A DNA stretch of 64,000 nt from RPQJ01 sp963746325 (GCA_963746325.1 CAVVBC010000036.1:278127-342126), one strand, 5' to 3'. Shown: positions 8,114 to 17,569, counted from the stretch's first letter. Numbers and translations are program-made. Notes: generated by a model not told the origin, from the sequence alone.

Positions 8114-9453
8114 GCGGTACCGCCTCGACGCTGGGCTGGACGGGCATATTCAGGCTGGCGCTGGTGCAGACCGCGCTCGGCTCGATCATCGTGCTGTGCA
8201 CCTCCACGATGAACCGTGTGATGGTGGTCGAACTCGCGCTGCCGGCGCTGGTGCCCGGCATCCTCGTCGCCCTGCACCACGTCGTGCAGTTGCTGCGGCC
8301 GCGCCTCGGGCATGGCTCGGACGTCGGCGGTCGCCGCACGCCGTGGATCGTCGGCGGGATGGCGACATTGGCGCTGGGCGGCGTCGCGGCTGCGATCGCC
8401 ACGGCATGGATGGCGACGGACCGTTTTGCCGGAATGCTGCTGGGCGTCGCGGCGTTCGTCGCGATCGGCGTCGGCGCGGGCGCGGCTGGCACGTCGTTGC
8501 TCGTGCTGATGGCGAAGCGCGTCGATCCGGCCCGGCGTGCCGCCGCGGCGACGATCGCGTGGGTCATGATGATCGCGGGCTTCATCGTCACCGCAGGCGT
8601 CGCCGGGCGTTTTCTCGAGCCGTTCACCACCGAGCGCCTGGTGCTCGTCACTGCCTGCGTGGCGGCTTGCGCCTTCCTGGTTTCGTGGCTCGCAGTGCGC
8701 GGCGTCGAAAGCCATGCCGCGGTGGAGTCCGCTGTATCGCCGTTGCCGCCGGTGTCTTTCCGCACCGCGCTCAGCGAGGCGTGGCTGGACGTCCAGGCGC
8801 GCCGCTTTACCGTATTCGTGTTCGTATCGATGCTGGCCTACAGCGCGCAGGACCTCATCCTCGAGCCGTTCGCGGGCATCGTCTTCGGCATGACGCCGGG
8901 CCAGTCGACGCAGCTGGCCGGGTTGCAGAACGGTGGCGTGCTGCTCGGCATGGTGCTGGTCGGTTTCCTCGGCACGTGGCGCGGACGTTCGTCGCCGGCT
9001 GCACTGCGTTCCTGGTGCATCGCGGGTTGCATTGCGTCGGCGATTGCGCTGATCGCGCTTACCACCGGCGGACTGTCGCCCGGCAGCTGGCCGCTCCGTG
9101 TCAACGTGTTCGCGCTCGGTCTCGCCAATGGCGTGTTCGCCGTCGCCGCGATCGGTTCGATGATGGCGCTGGCCGGCGCAGGTCGCGGCGGCCGCGAGGG
9201 GGTGCGCATGGGCCTGTGGGGCGCGGCGCAGGCCATCGCCTTCGCAGCGGGCGGCGTGCTGGGTACCGCGGCCGTGGATGTCGCGCGTCATTTCACCACG
9301 GACGCTGCGCTTGCCTATGGCCTCGTCTTCGCCGCCGAAGCCGTCGTGTTCCTGTGGGCCGCCGTGATTGCCGTCGGGCTCGGGCGCGCCGCGGGCGCGC
9401 GGGCAGGCGCGGCGGTGGGATCGTCGTTTTCACTGCGCGTACGGGCAGGTTGA
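8110..9453 (+). CDS. bch2: PucC-family membrane protein (Bch2/ORF428 type)
   Basis: MFS-fold PucC/LhaA relative found between bchG and bchP in purple bacteria, thought to help assemble or load light-harvesting complexes. The start is the ATG at 8110, which overlaps the bchG stop (ATGA), giving 447 aa with about 12 membrane segments. The signature VALHHVVQLLRPRLGHGSDV and GGRRTPWIVGG in the first loop are typical. Assignment to Bch2 rather than LhaA or PucC rests on position. Confidence 0.88.
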   Translation: MSGTASTLGWTGIFRLALVQTALGSIIVLCTSTMNRVMVVELALPALVPGILVALHHVVQLLRPRLGHGSDVGGRRTPWIVGGMATLALGGVAAAIATAWMATDRFAGMLLGVAAFVAIGVGAGAAGTSLLVLMAKRVDPARRAAAATIAWVMMIAGFIVTAGVAGRFLEPFTTERLVLVTACVAACAFLVSWLAVRGVESHAAVESAVSPLPPVSFRTALSEAWLDVQARRFTVFVFVSMLAYSAQDLILEPFAGIVFGMTPGQSTQLAGLQNGGVLLGMVLVGFLGTWRGRSSPAALRSWCIAGCIASAIALIALTTGGLSPGSWPLRVNVFALGLANGVFAVAAIGSMMALAGAGRGGREGVRMGLWGAAQAIAFAAGGVLGTAAVDVARHFTTDAALAYGLVFAAEAVVFLWAAVIAVGLGRAAGARAGAAVGSSFSLRVRAG

Positions 9454-10656
9454 ATGGACAACACACCATTGACGTTTGATGCAGTGATCGTCGGCGGCGG
9501 GCCCTCGGGCGCGACGGCGGCGACGGACCTGGCGCGCCTGGGCCGCAAGGTCCTGCTGCTCGACCGCGCTGGACGCATCAAGCCGTGCGGCGGCGCCGTG
9601 CCGCCGCGCCTGATCAAGGATTTCGAGATTCCCGACGCGCTGATCGTCGCGCGGATTCGCTCGGCGCGCATGATCTCGCCGACCGATCGCCGTGTCGACA
9701 TGCCGATCGATGGCGGCTACGTCGGCATGGTCGACCGCGAATCCTTCGACGAATGGCTGCGTGAACGCGCTGCACTGAGTGGCGCGACCCGCGTGACCGG
9801 CACGTTCGTGAGCGTCACGCGCGACGCTGATGGCGTCGCGGTCGTCAACTACCGCGAACGCGACGCAGACGGGCTGGCCGCCGAGCGACGCGTGCGGGCG
9901 CGCACGGTGATCGGCGCCGACGGCGCCAATTCGGCCGTCGCGCACCAGTGCATTCCGGGCGCGGACAAGATTCGTTACGTGGCGGCGTATCACGAGATCG
10001 TGCGCGCGCCTGCTGCAGGCGCGGCGGACTACGACGCCACGCGTTGCGACGTGTACTACCAGGGCCGGCTGTCGCCGGATTTCTACGCGTGGATCTTCCC
10101 GCACGGCGATACGGTCAGCATCGGCGTCGGCAGCGCCAACAAGGGCTTTTCGTTGCGCAAGGCGGTGGGTGCGTTGCGCGCATCGACCGGCCTCGCGGAC
10201 GTCGAGACCGTGCGCCGCGAAGGCGCGCCGATCCCGTTGAAGCCGCTGCCGCGGTGGGACAACGGGCGCGACGTGCTGCTGGCGGGCGATGCCGCCGGCG
10301 TCGTCGCCCCGGCTTCCGGCGAAGGCATCTATTACGCCATGACCGGCGGCCGGCTTGCCGCCAGCGCGACCGAAGCGTTTCTCGCGACCGGCGACGCGCG
10401 GCAGTTGCGCACGGCACGCCAGCGCTTCATGAAGCTGCACGGCCGGGTGTTCTGGGTGCTGGGGCTGCTGCAGCGCTTCTGGTACACGAGCGACCGCCGG
10501 CGCGAGCAGTTCGTGAAGATCTGCGAAGACCCGGACGTGCAGCAGCTCACCTGGCAGTCGTACATGCACAAGGAGCTGGTGCGTTCACGGCCCATGGCGC
10601 ACGTGCGCGTCTTCTTCAAGGACCTCGCGCACCTCGTGGGTGTGGCGCGGACGTGA
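9454..10656 (+). CDS. bchP: Geranylgeranyl diphosphate/bacteriochlorophyll reductase
   Basis: FAD enzyme that reduces the geranylgeranyl tail of bacteriochlorophyll to phytyl. 400 aa. The dinucleotide-binding fingerprint VGGGPSGATAATDLARLG is at about residue 12; CGGAVPPRLI and the second FAD motif LAGDAAGVVAPASGEGIYYAM (around 275) are family features. ATG follows the bch2 stop directly, so it is the third gene of the operon. Confidence 0.95.
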   Translation: MDNTPLTFDAVIVGGGPSGATAATDLARLGRKVLLLDRAGRIKPCGGAVPPRLIKDFEIPDALIVARIRSARMISPTDRRVDMPIDGGYVGMVDRESFDEWLRERAALSGATRVTGTFVSVTRDADGVAVVNYRERDADGLAAERRVRARTVIGADGANSAVAHQCIPGADKIRYVAAYHEIVRAPAAGAADYDATRCDVYYQGRLSPDFYAWIFPHGDTVSIGVGSANKGFSLRKAVGALRASTGLADVETVRREGAPIPLKPLPRWDNGRDVLLAGDAAGVVAPASGEGIYYAMTGGRLAASATEAFLATGDARQLRTARQRFMKLHGRVFWVLGLLQRFWYTSDRRREQFVKICEDPDVQQLTWQSYMHKELVRSRPMAHVRVFFKDLAHLVGVART

Positions 10657-10705
10657 ACCCGGCAATGACCCATTCGATAAAGCAAGGCAGAGAGGGGAGA
10701 GACAC

Positions 10706-10897
10706 ATGATGGGAACGATGCGCAGGTCGACCGTGTCGCAGCCGTCGAACGGCCACACGGTGTATTCGACGACTCCGGTGGCCAACGCCGCGCCCCTGCG
10801 GGCCGCGACGACGCGCCGCAAGGCGTCGGTGATCGAACGGGTGCGGACTTTCTTCGATCGCACGCTGGATGCTGCGTTCGGCCGCTTCGAGCTCTGA
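10706..10897 (+). CDS. Small basic protein of unknown function downstream of bchP
   Basis: 63 aa starting MMGTMRRSTV, rich in Thr, Arg and Ala, with a short amphipathic C-terminal segment (VIERVRTFFDRTLDAAF). A strong GGGGAG Shine-Dalgarno sits 7-12 bp before the ATG, which argues for real translation. It lies 49 bp after bchP in the same direction and may belong to its transcript. I do not recognise it; it is too hydrophilic to be a light-harvesting polypeptide. Confidence 0.6.
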   Translation: MMGTMRRSTVSQPSNGHTVYSTTPVANAAPLRAATTRRKASVIERVRTFFDRTLDAAFGRFEL

Positions 10898-10939
10898 GGA
10901 CGGGCGCCCGCCGGGTCGATCCGGTGCGGCGCTGAGGCG

Positions 10940-11221
10940 GTGGACGCACTTTTCGCTGGCGGTCGAGTCATCGACCTGATTCTTGCGCTGATGGCCGTCG
11001 AGGCCCTCGCGCTCGTTGTGCTGTATCACATGACGGGGCGTGGCATCGCTCCTGTCCGCCTGCTGCCCAACCTGCTGGCAGGCGCGTTCCTGATGCTTGC
11101 GCTCAGGGCGTCACTTTCTGGAGCCGGCACGACTGCGGTCGGTTCATGGCTTGCGCTGGGCCTGGTCGGCCACCTCGCGGACCTCGCCGTGCGCTGGTCG
11201 CGCAAGAACGCCCGCTTCTGA
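10940..11221 (+). CDS. Small membrane protein of unknown function, end of photosynthesis block
   Basis: 93 aa from GTG 10940, MDALFAGGRVIDLILALMAVE..., with three likely membrane helices (about 10-30, 37-57, 67-84) and a basic tail RWSRKNARF. It is 42 bp after the preceding small gene in the same direction, and its 3' end overlaps the convergent hydrolase gene by 78 bp. No family recognised; the position suggests a role tied to the bchP operon. Confidence 0.6.
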   Translation: MDALFAGGRVIDLILALMAVEALALVVLYHMTGRGIAPVRLLPNLLAGAFLMLALRASLSGAGTTAVGSWLALGLVGHLADLAVRWSRKNARF

Positions 11222-11986
11222 GGATTCCGGCGACAGCGCGCGCCGTACCGACCTGCGCAGAAAATCGCTGACCGTCGCCTGGTTCTGCGGGCTCGTTTCG
11301 CCGCACACGAACGTGCATATGCGGTCTGTGGGGGCCTCGAAATCACAGTGGCTCGCCTTGGCAAACTGGCGGTCCTCGACCAGGTTCGGCAAAGCCTTCA
11401 CCCACGGCTCGGCGATGGAGTACGCGTTGCAGCCTGCCGCGGGCCCGCGCAACAGGAACGCCGGGATCGCCAGCTTGCGTGCCGCTTCGAGGCCGACGCC
11501 ACCCGGTCGATCGAACGGATCGAGGCCGATATACCCCGCGACGCCCGGTGCATCTGCCGCAAGCAATGCCGACAGGCCGCCCGCCGAGAACCCCACGAGC
11601 ACGAAGCGATCGAGCGGGACGCCCGCCGCGCCCTGTTGCAGCTGGCGCATGAGATCGCGCAAGGCCACCGCATTGTCCCGCGAGTCCATCAGGTACGGCA
11701 GGTCCGGGACGACTACCCAGTACCCGTCCTGCGCCAGCGTCGCCGCATGGCCCGCCATCGTTACACGCGAGCGCGTGAAGCCGTGCGCGAGGATCACCGT
11801 GCCGATGCGGGCCGACGAGTCGCGACCGCCTGCAGGCGGCGTGACGTCCACCCGCGTCTCGGCGCCGGCGAGTGTCATGGCGAGCGTGCGGGCGTGGGCT
11901 GCGGGCGCAGCGAGCAGCAGGAACATGGCGCAGCTCAGCAGGCGTCGCAGCACCGTGTTTCGAAGCTTGCCCTGCTGTGAGCGCAC
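11144..11986 (-). CDS. Secreted alpha/beta-hydrolase (dienelactone hydrolase/chlorophyllase-like fold)
   Basis: Start taken at the internal ATG 11986 (MVRSQQGKLRNTVLRRLL), followed by a signal peptide ending LLLAAPAAHA; the frame is open to 12040. The mature part has the oxyanion-region HGF (VILAHGFTRSR), the nucleophile elbow GFSAGG, a downstream Asp (YIGLDPFDRPG) and a late His (KASHCDFE), the expected Ser-Asp-His set. About 280 aa. Substrate unknown. It faces the photosynthesis block tail-to-tail, so it is not part of that operon. Confidence 0.75.
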   Translation of the reverse strand: MRSQQGKLRNTVLRRLLSCAMFLLLAAPAAHARTLAMTLAGAETRVDVTPPAGGRDSSARIGTVILAHGFTRSRVTMAGHAATLAQDGYWVVVPDLPYLMDSRDNAVALRDLMRQLQQGAAGVPLDRFVLVGFSAGGLSALLAADAPGVAGYIGLDPFDRPGGVGLEAARKLAIPAFLLRGPAAGCNAYSIAEPWVKALPNLVEDRQFAKASHCDFEAPTDRICTFVCGETSPQNQATVSDFLRRSVRRALSPESSEAGVLARPAHGEVREVADQAQRKP

Positions 11987-12052
11987 CATTGAGGTCAACC
12001 AGGTCGCGACGAGGGACGTGCCTAGTCTAGCGCTCGCCACGTCTTTTCGCGG

Positions 12053-12544
12053 TCAGCTGGCAGCGGCGCGGCGGCGACTGAGTCGAGGACGCCAGATTGC
12101 GAGCACGATGTTGACGAGCCCCAGCGCCAGCATCAGCCACAACGCGCCCCACTCGGTACGCAGCAGCCCTGCCACCTGGGTCATCGCATCCGCCTGTCCT
12201 GCGACGGCGGACGCAGCCTGCTCGGCCGCCCTGCGGCCAGGGCCGACGATCGTGAGCAGCGTGCCTTCGAACGTGACGATGCCGAGCAATGCCTTCATCC
12301 AGGCCCAGCCCGCGTTCTTGTAGTTTTCACTCGCGGCAATGGCCAGCAGGCCGCTCACCAGCACGAGCAGCAGCGACGGCGTGATGAGCCATTTGTTGAT
12401 GAGGGCGATGCCGTGGCGCACCGCGGCGAACGCGGGCGTCGGTTCGACCGCCGTGCTCGCAACCAGCACGAGGCAGGCCGCAAGGCCGCCCATGAAGCCG
12501 ATGGCGCCGAGGGCATGCAGCGCCTTGAGCAGACGTCGATACAT
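12053..12544 (-). CDS. DUF2269-like four-helix membrane protein
   Basis: 163 aa from ATG 12544 (MYRRLLKALHALGAIGFMGG). Four hydrophobic helices, at about 8-30, 50-72, 80-100 and 130-152, with His10 and His44 in the first half as in small DUF2269/CopD-like membrane proteins. Function unknown. It stands alone, transcribed away from the lipoprotein gene at 12660. Confidence 0.65.
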   Translation of the reverse strand: MYRRLLKALHALGAIGFMGGLAACLVLVASTAVEPTPAFAAVRHGIALINKWLITPSLLLVLVSGLLAIAASENYKNAGWAWMKALLGIVTFEGTLLTIVGPGRRAAEQAASAVAGQADAMTQVAGLLRTEWGALWLMLALGLVNIVLAIWRPRLSRRRAAAS

Positions 12545-12659
12545 GACGCAAGCATAGCGTCTCCGGCGGAATGCAACTGCGACCTTCCTGCATGAACCGG
12601 ACCCGATCCGTGTGGCATCCTTGCCGTGCGTCGTTCCTGCCGCGCGAGAGGGTGCCCCG

Positions 12660-13001
12660 ATGAGTCGTCCGACATGGTTGATCGGCCTGGTTGCAGTCGT
12701 CGTCCTGGCCGGCTGCGCGAAATCGCCTGATCCAGCGGCATCGCCCGCCGATCCGGCCGGCGCGCAGGAAGAAGAGATCACCAACAGCAATGTCCCCGAG
12801 GCCGCGCCCCCGCCCACCCCCGGAGATCCGGCGCAGCAGGCCGGCATCCTGGCCGCGCACATCGCACCGCGGCCGGAGTGTGCTCAGTTCCTGCAGCCGC
12901 TCGAGGCCGCAAGCAAGGCGGCGCCCGGTTCACCGGAAGCGCAGATCGACATGACCGGCATCATGCAGCAGGCCCAGGCGGCCAACTGCACCCGGAAATA
13001 G
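12660..13001 (+). CDS. Small putative lipoprotein
   Basis: 113 aa. MSRPTWLIGLVAVVVLAGC is a signal sequence ending in a lipobox (VLAGC), so Cys19 should be lipidated. The rest is Pro/Ala-rich with an acidic patch, and a C-terminal segment with two Cys (PECAQF, AANCTRK) that could form a disulfide. No family recognised. Confidence 0.7.
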   Translation: MSRPTWLIGLVAVVVLAGCAKSPDPAASPADPAGAQEEEITNSNVPEAAPPPTPGDPAQQAGILAAHIAPRPECAQFLQPLEAASKAAPGSPEAQIDMTGIMQQAQAANCTRK

Positions 13002-13038
13002 GTGAATGTCCCCTATTTCCGGAGGAGGGAGTTCAACA

Positions 13039-13383
13039 GTGATCAGGCGAATCGATACCGGCCCGCGCATGTCGCAGGCCGTCGTGCATGGCGACACGGT
13101 GTACCTGGCGGGGCAGGTCGCCGACGACCCGACCGTCGACGTGACAGGCCAGACCGTGCAGATCCTGGCGAGCATCGACCGGTTGTTGGCCGCTGCGGGC
13201 AGCGACAAGACGCGAATCCTGTCCGCCAACATCTACCTTGCAGACATCGGCACGTTCGCCCAGATGAACGCTGCCTGGGATGCCTGGGTGCCGGTCGGCC
13301 ACACCCCAGCCCGCGCCACCGTCGAGGCCCGTCTCGCCGCGCCGCAGTACAAAGTGGAGATCCAGGTCGTCGCCGCCATTTGA
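13039..13383 (+). CDS. RidA-family (YjgF/YER057c/UK114) enamine/imine deaminase
   Basis: 114 aa from GTG 13039, chosen because GGAGGAGGG lies just upstream and VIRRIDTGPRMSQAVVHG matches the family start; an ATG at 13006 would add 11 residues. YLAGQVADD, NIYLADIGTF and ATVEARLA (catalytic Arg) are present. RidA proteins hydrolyse reactive enamines released by PLP enzymes. This is the YjgH/YoaB-like short branch rather than canonical RidA. Confidence 0.85.
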   Translation: MIRRIDTGPRMSQAVVHGDTVYLAGQVADDPTVDVTGQTVQILASIDRLLAAAGSDKTRILSANIYLADIGTFAQMNAAWDAWVPVGHTPARATVEARLAAPQYKVEIQVVAAI

Positions 13384-13488
13384 TCGGCCTCGCTATGTAG
13401 TTGATTAAATTAAGGTTCTGGCTGGGTCCGGGGGCCGGGCCGTATCGCCGCGCGGAGCGCGCCGCGAGCGGCTAAACTGCGCGCCCCC

Positions 13489-13992
13489 ATGCAGACCGAC
13501 CCCCACCTTTACGTCGACGCCGACGCGTGTCCCGTCAAGCCCGAGGCCGTGAAGGTCGCGGAGCGGCATGGGCTGGCCGTCACGTTCGTCGCCAATGCCT
13601 GGATGCAGCTGCCGCGCGCGCCGAAGGTGCGCATGCAGGTCGTCACCGGGGCATTCGACGCGGCGGACGACTGGATCGTCGAGCAAGTGGTGGCAGCCGA
13701 CGTCGTCGTCACCGCCGACATTCCGCTGGCGTCGCGTTGCCTGCAGAAGGGCGCGCGCGTGCTGGGACCGTCCGGCAAGCCGTTTACTCCTGACAACATC
13801 GGCAACGCGCTCGCGACGCGCGAGCTCATGTCGGACCTCCGTGCCTACGGCGTGGGTGGCGGCCCGCCGCCATTCGGCCCCCGCGACCGTTCCCGTTTCC
13901 TCGACGCGCTCGAACTGGCAGTACGCGAGGCCAAGCGCCAGCGCACCAGCCTCGTGCCCGCGTCCGTCCCTTCACCTCCCATGGCGCCCTGA
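13489..13992 (+). CDS. UPF0178 protein (YaiI/YqxD family)
   Basis: 167 aa with the family signature LYVDADACPVKPEAVKVAER at the N-terminus, VVTGAFDAADDWIVEQ in the middle and the ADIPLASRCLQKGARVL / SGKPFTPDNIG motifs. PIN-like fold, biochemical role not established. The ATG of the ABC-F gene follows the stop directly, implying co-transcription. Confidence 0.88.
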   Translation: MQTDPHLYVDADACPVKPEAVKVAERHGLAVTFVANAWMQLPRAPKVRMQVVTGAFDAADDWIVEQVVAADVVVTADIPLASRCLQKGARVLGPSGKPFTPDNIGNALATRELMSDLRAYGVGGGPPPFGPRDRSRFLDALELAVREAKRQRTSLVPASVPSPPMAP

Positions 13993-15597
13993 ATGCTTTC
14001 CACGACCAATCTCTCGATCCAGTTCGAAGCCAAGCCGCTGTTCGAAAACGTCTCCGTCAAGTTCAGCGACGGCAATCGCTACGGGCTGATCGGCGCCAAC
14101 GGCTGCGGCAAGTCCACGCTCATGAAGATTCTCGGCGGCGAGCTTGAGCCGAGTTCCGGCGACGTCGTGCTGCAGAACGGCATGCGCATGGGCAAGCTGA
14201 ACCAGAACCAGTTCGCGTACGAGGACGAGCGCGTGCTCGACGTGGTGATGCAGGGCCATGCCGAGATGTGGAAGGCCATGCGCGAGCGCGACGCCATCTA
14301 TGCGAATCCGGAGGCGACCGACGAGGATTACATGCGCGCGGCCGAACTCGAGGGCAAGGTCGCCGAGTACGACGGGTACACCGCAGAAGCGCGGGCGGGC
14401 TCGGTCCTGATCGACGCCGGCATCGACGAAGACAAGCACAACCTGCCGATGCGCGAGATCCCGCCCGGACTCAAGCTGCGCGTGCTGCTCGCGCAGGCGC
14501 TGTTCTCACGCCCGGACGTGCTGCTGCTCGACGAACCGACCAACAACCTCGACATCCACTCGATCGGCTGGCTCGAGCGCACGATCAACGCGTACGACGC
14601 GACCATGATCATCATCAGCCACGATCGGCACTTCCTGAACCAGGTCTGCACGCACATCGCCGACCTCGATTTCCGGCAGCTCAAGATCTATCCGGGCAAC
14701 TACGACGACTTCATGCTCGCCTCCGTGCAGGCGCGCCAGCGCGTCGAGGCCTCGAACGCCAAGGCGAAGGCGCAGATTTCGGACCTGCAGGAATTCGTAC
14801 GCCGCTTCTCGGCCAACGCCTCGAAGGCGCGCCAGGCCACCTCGCGCAAGAAGCAGCTCGAGAAGATCAAGATCGAGGAGATCCGCCCGTCGTCGCGCCA
14901 GAACCCGTACATCCGGTTCGAGCAGGCGAAGAAGCTGTACCGTTCAGCCGTGACCGTCGAAGGCCTGACGTTCCGTTACCCCGGCGCGGACGCCGACATC
15001 TTCACGAACCTCAAGTTCACGATCGAGGCTGAACAGCGCGTCGCGATCATCGGCCCGAACGGCATCGGCAAGACCACGCTCATGCGTTGCCTGGCCGGCG
15101 ACCTGACACCGACGGCCGGCACGATCACGTGGGTCGAGAATGCCCAGGTGGGTTACATGCCGCAGGACCCGAGCGCCGAGTTTGAACAGAAGGTAGACCT
15201 GCTGACCTGGATGTCGACCTGGACCGGCAAGGCCGACGACGAGCAGATCACGCGCGCCACGCTCGGGCGCCTGCTGTTCTCGGGCGACGAGACCAAGAAG
15301 CAGGTCAAGGTGCTGTCGGGCGGCGAGAAGGGCCGCATGATGTACGGCAAGCTCATGCTGACGCGGCCGAACGTCATGCTGATGGACGAGCCGACCAACC
15401 ACATGGACATGGAAACGATCGAGTCGCTGCAGATCGGCCTGGAGAAGTATCCCGGCACGCTGGTCTTCGTCTCGCACGACCGCGAGTTCGTCGGCGGCCT
15501 CGCCAACCGCATGATCGAGCTGAAGCCCGACGGCAGCGTCACGGACTTCACCGGCAGCTACGACGAGTATCTCGACTCGCAGGGGCTCGAGTCGTAG
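13993..15597 (+). CDS. ybiT: ABC-F ATPase, YbiT-like
   Basis: 534 aa, two ATP-binding domains, no membrane segments: a translation-associated ABC-F protein. Domain 1 has Walker A GANGCGKST (about residue 36) and Walker B LLLDEPTNNLD; the linker holds a basic coiled stretch (RQATSRKKQLEKIKIEEIRP); domain 2 has GPNGIGKTT, signature LSGGEKGRM and LMDEPTNHMDME. Subfamily choice rests on overall resemblance to YbiT (MLSTTNLSIQFEAKPLFENVSVKF). Confidence 0.9.
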   Translation: MLSTTNLSIQFEAKPLFENVSVKFSDGNRYGLIGANGCGKSTLMKILGGELEPSSGDVVLQNGMRMGKLNQNQFAYEDERVLDVVMQGHAEMWKAMRERDAIYANPEATDEDYMRAAELEGKVAEYDGYTAEARAGSVLIDAGIDEDKHNLPMREIPPGLKLRVLLAQALFSRPDVLLLDEPTNNLDIHSIGWLERTINAYDATMIIISHDRHFLNQVCTHIADLDFRQLKIYPGNYDDFMLASVQARQRVEASNAKAKAQISDLQEFVRRFSANASKARQATSRKKQLEKIKIEEIRPSSRQNPYIRFEQAKKLYRSAVTVEGLTFRYPGADADIFTNLKFTIEAEQRVAIIGPNGIGKTTLMRCLAGDLTPTAGTITWVENAQVGYMPQDPSAEFEQKVDLLTWMSTWTGKADDEQITRATLGRLLFSGDETKKQVKVLSGGEKGRMMYGKLMLTRPNVMLMDEPTNHMDMETIESLQIGLEKYPGTLVFVSHDREFVGGLANRMIELKPDGSVTDFTGSYDEYLDSQGLES

Positions 15598-15657
15598 GAC
15601 CCGCTATCTCGGCTGCGCTATGCTCGCCCTCAACTTGAAGCGGAAGGAAGCGGAACC

Positions 15658-17058
15658 ATGGCGCGACCGGTACTGACCACGTTGGCACTCGCATTGGGCT
15701 TGCTGGCGATGCCCGTCATGGCCAGCGAGGTCACGCACGAACCCCAGGCCCGCGAGATCTACGCACGCATCATCGGGTTCCGCACGGCCGAGGGCCAAGC
15801 CCAGGTTCCGGCGATGGTCGCCTACCTGAAGGACGTGCTGACCAAGGCGGGCGTCCCCGCAGCCGACATCGCGACTCTCGATTCCGGTGAGGCGCAGGCG
15901 ATGCTGGTGCGAGTGCCCGGGCGGGGGCGCGGCCGGCCGATCCTGTTCTCGGCCCACATGGATGTCGTCGATGCCCGCCCCGCGGACTGGGAACGCAGTC
16001 CGTTCACGCTGGTCGAAGAAAACGGCGTGTTCTACGGCCGCGGCACCAGCGACAACAAGGCGGGCGTCGCCGCAATGATGTCGACGATCCTGCGCCTGCA
16101 CGCAGCGAAGCTGCAGCCGGAGCGTGATCTCGTCTTCGGGTTCGTCGGCGACGAAGAAACCGGCATGCTCACGACGAAGCTGATTGCGGACCATCCGTGG
16201 GTCGCCAACGCCGAGTTCGCCATCAACACGGACGCCGGTGGCGGCCTGCTCGACGATGCCACCGGCAAGCCGCTCATCTACCTCGTGCAGGGCGCCGAGA
16301 AGACGTACGCTTCCTTCGTCCTGTCCGTCACCAACCCCGGCGGCCACAGTTCCCGCCCCCGCGCGGACAACGCGATCTATCAGCTCGCGCGCGCGATCAC
16401 CAAGGTCGAGGAGTACCACTTTCCGGTCATGGCCAACGACCTGACGCGCGCGTATCTCGGCGCCGTGGGGCAGGCGCAGCCGGGGGAAGTCGGTGATGCG
16501 TTGCGGCGGTTTGCCGCCGATCCCACCGACACGGCCGCGGCCGAGACGCTGGCCGGAGCACCGGAGTTCGTGGGCACGACGCGCACGACCTGCGTGGCGA
16601 CGATGCTCGATGCCGGGCATGCCGAGAATGCTTTGCCGCAGAAGGCGAAGGCCGTCGTCAATTGCCGGATCTTCCCGGGCGTGCCGGTCGAGACCGTGCG
16701 CGAGGCGCTGGTGACTGCGATCGCCGACACCGGGGTCGCTGTGATTACGCAGGACGAGCCGCAGGCGAGCCCGGTGTCGGAGATGCGACCCGACGTGATG
16801 AAGGCCATCACCCGCGCGGTGCACGACAAGTACCCGGGTGTTCCGGTTGTCCCGTACCTGGAGTCCGGCGGCACCGACGGCAAGGTCTATCGCACAGAGG
16901 GTATCCCGACGTTTGCCAGCTCAGGCTTGTTCTCGAAGGCTTCCGAGATGTACGCGCACGGACTCAACGAACGCCTGCCGGTACGTTCCTTTTACGAGGG
17001 GCTCGATCACATCTACCGGCTCGCGGTGGAGCTCAGTGGTGCGAAGCCGGCGCGGTGA
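15658..17058 (+). CDS. Secreted M20 family metallopeptidase
   Basis: 466 aa with an N-terminal signal peptide (ALGLLAMPVMA). M20 landmarks: FSAHMDVVDA (metal His and Asp), GRGTSDNKAG (bridging Asp), VGDEETG (general base Glu and metal Glu), NTDAGGG, and a late metal His (MYAHGLNE). A dimerisation lid (GGHSSRPRADNAI) sits in the middle. Probably a periplasmic carboxy- or dipeptidase. The 3' end overlaps the convergent GNAT gene by 26 bp. Confidence 0.9.
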   Translation: MARPVLTTLALALGLLAMPVMASEVTHEPQAREIYARIIGFRTAEGQAQVPAMVAYLKDVLTKAGVPAADIATLDSGEAQAMLVRVPGRGRGRPILFSAHMDVVDARPADWERSPFTLVEENGVFYGRGTSDNKAGVAAMMSTILRLHAAKLQPERDLVFGFVGDEETGMLTTKLIADHPWVANAEFAINTDAGGGLLDDATGKPLIYLVQGAEKTYASFVLSVTNPGGHSSRPRADNAIYQLARAITKVEEYHFPVMANDLTRAYLGAVGQAQPGEVGDALRRFAADPTDTAAAETLAGAPEFVGTTRTTCVATMLDAGHAENALPQKAKAVVNCRIFPGVPVETVREALVTAIADTGVAVITQDEPQASPVSEMRPDVMKAITRAVHDKYPGVPVVPYLESGGTDGKVYRTEGIPTFASSGLFSKASEMYAHGLNERLPVRSFYEGLDHIYRLAVELSGAKPAR

Positions 17059-17569
17059 GGCTCCGGGCGAACAGGTCTACATCGACGCCCTGCAGGCCCG
17101 AATACCGCAACTGCTTTTCGACGGCGAACCCCAGCTTGGCCAGCACACCGGCTGAAGCCAGGTTGTCGGGATGGACCATCGCGACGAGTCGCGTCAGGCC
17201 CAGGTCGGCGCGGGCGAACTCGATCGAAGCCCGTCCTGCTTCGGTGGCGAGTCCCATGCCCCAGAACTCGGGCAGGAAGCGGTAGCCAAGTTCGGTCTCG
17301 CCGATTTCGGGAACATATTTGAGGCCGCTGAACCCGATCACTTCGCCCGAATCCTTCCAGACGCAGGCGAAGCGGCCATAGCCGTACGTCGCATAGTCCT
17401 GAAACGGCGCCGCCAGCATGAACGCTCGCGCTTCCTCCATGGATGCCAGCGGCGTGCTCTGGGCATAGCGGATGATCTCGGGCCGGGAGCAGAGCTGATA
17501 GAACACGGGCAGGTCGTCGAGCGTGAAACGCCGCAGGATCAAGCGGCCGGTGTCGATGATTTTGTCCAT
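17033..17569 (-). CDS. GNAT N-acetyltransferase (RimJ/RimL type)
   Basis: 178 aa from ATG 17569 (MDKIIDTGRLILRRFTLDD), the conserved opening of RimJ/RimL-like acetyltransferases; the frame is open further upstream without homology. FLPEFWGMGLATEAGRASIEFA is the acetyl-CoA-binding motif A and HPDNLASAGVLAKLGF motif B. Target unknown. Confidence 0.85.
   Translation of the reverse strand: MDKIIDTGRLILRRFTLDDLPVFYQLCSRPEIIRYAQSTPLASMEEARAFMLAAPFQDYATYGYGRFACVWKDSGEVIGFSGLKYVPEIGETELGYRFLPEFWGMGLATEAGRASIEFARADLGLTRLVAMVHPDNLASAGVLAKLGFAVEKQLRYSGLQGVDVDLFARSLTAPASHH

Noticed and set aside
10706..10897. Light-harvesting (PufA/PufB-like) peptide after bchP
   Set aside because: No hydrophobic helix and no bacteriochlorophyll-binding His within a membrane span.
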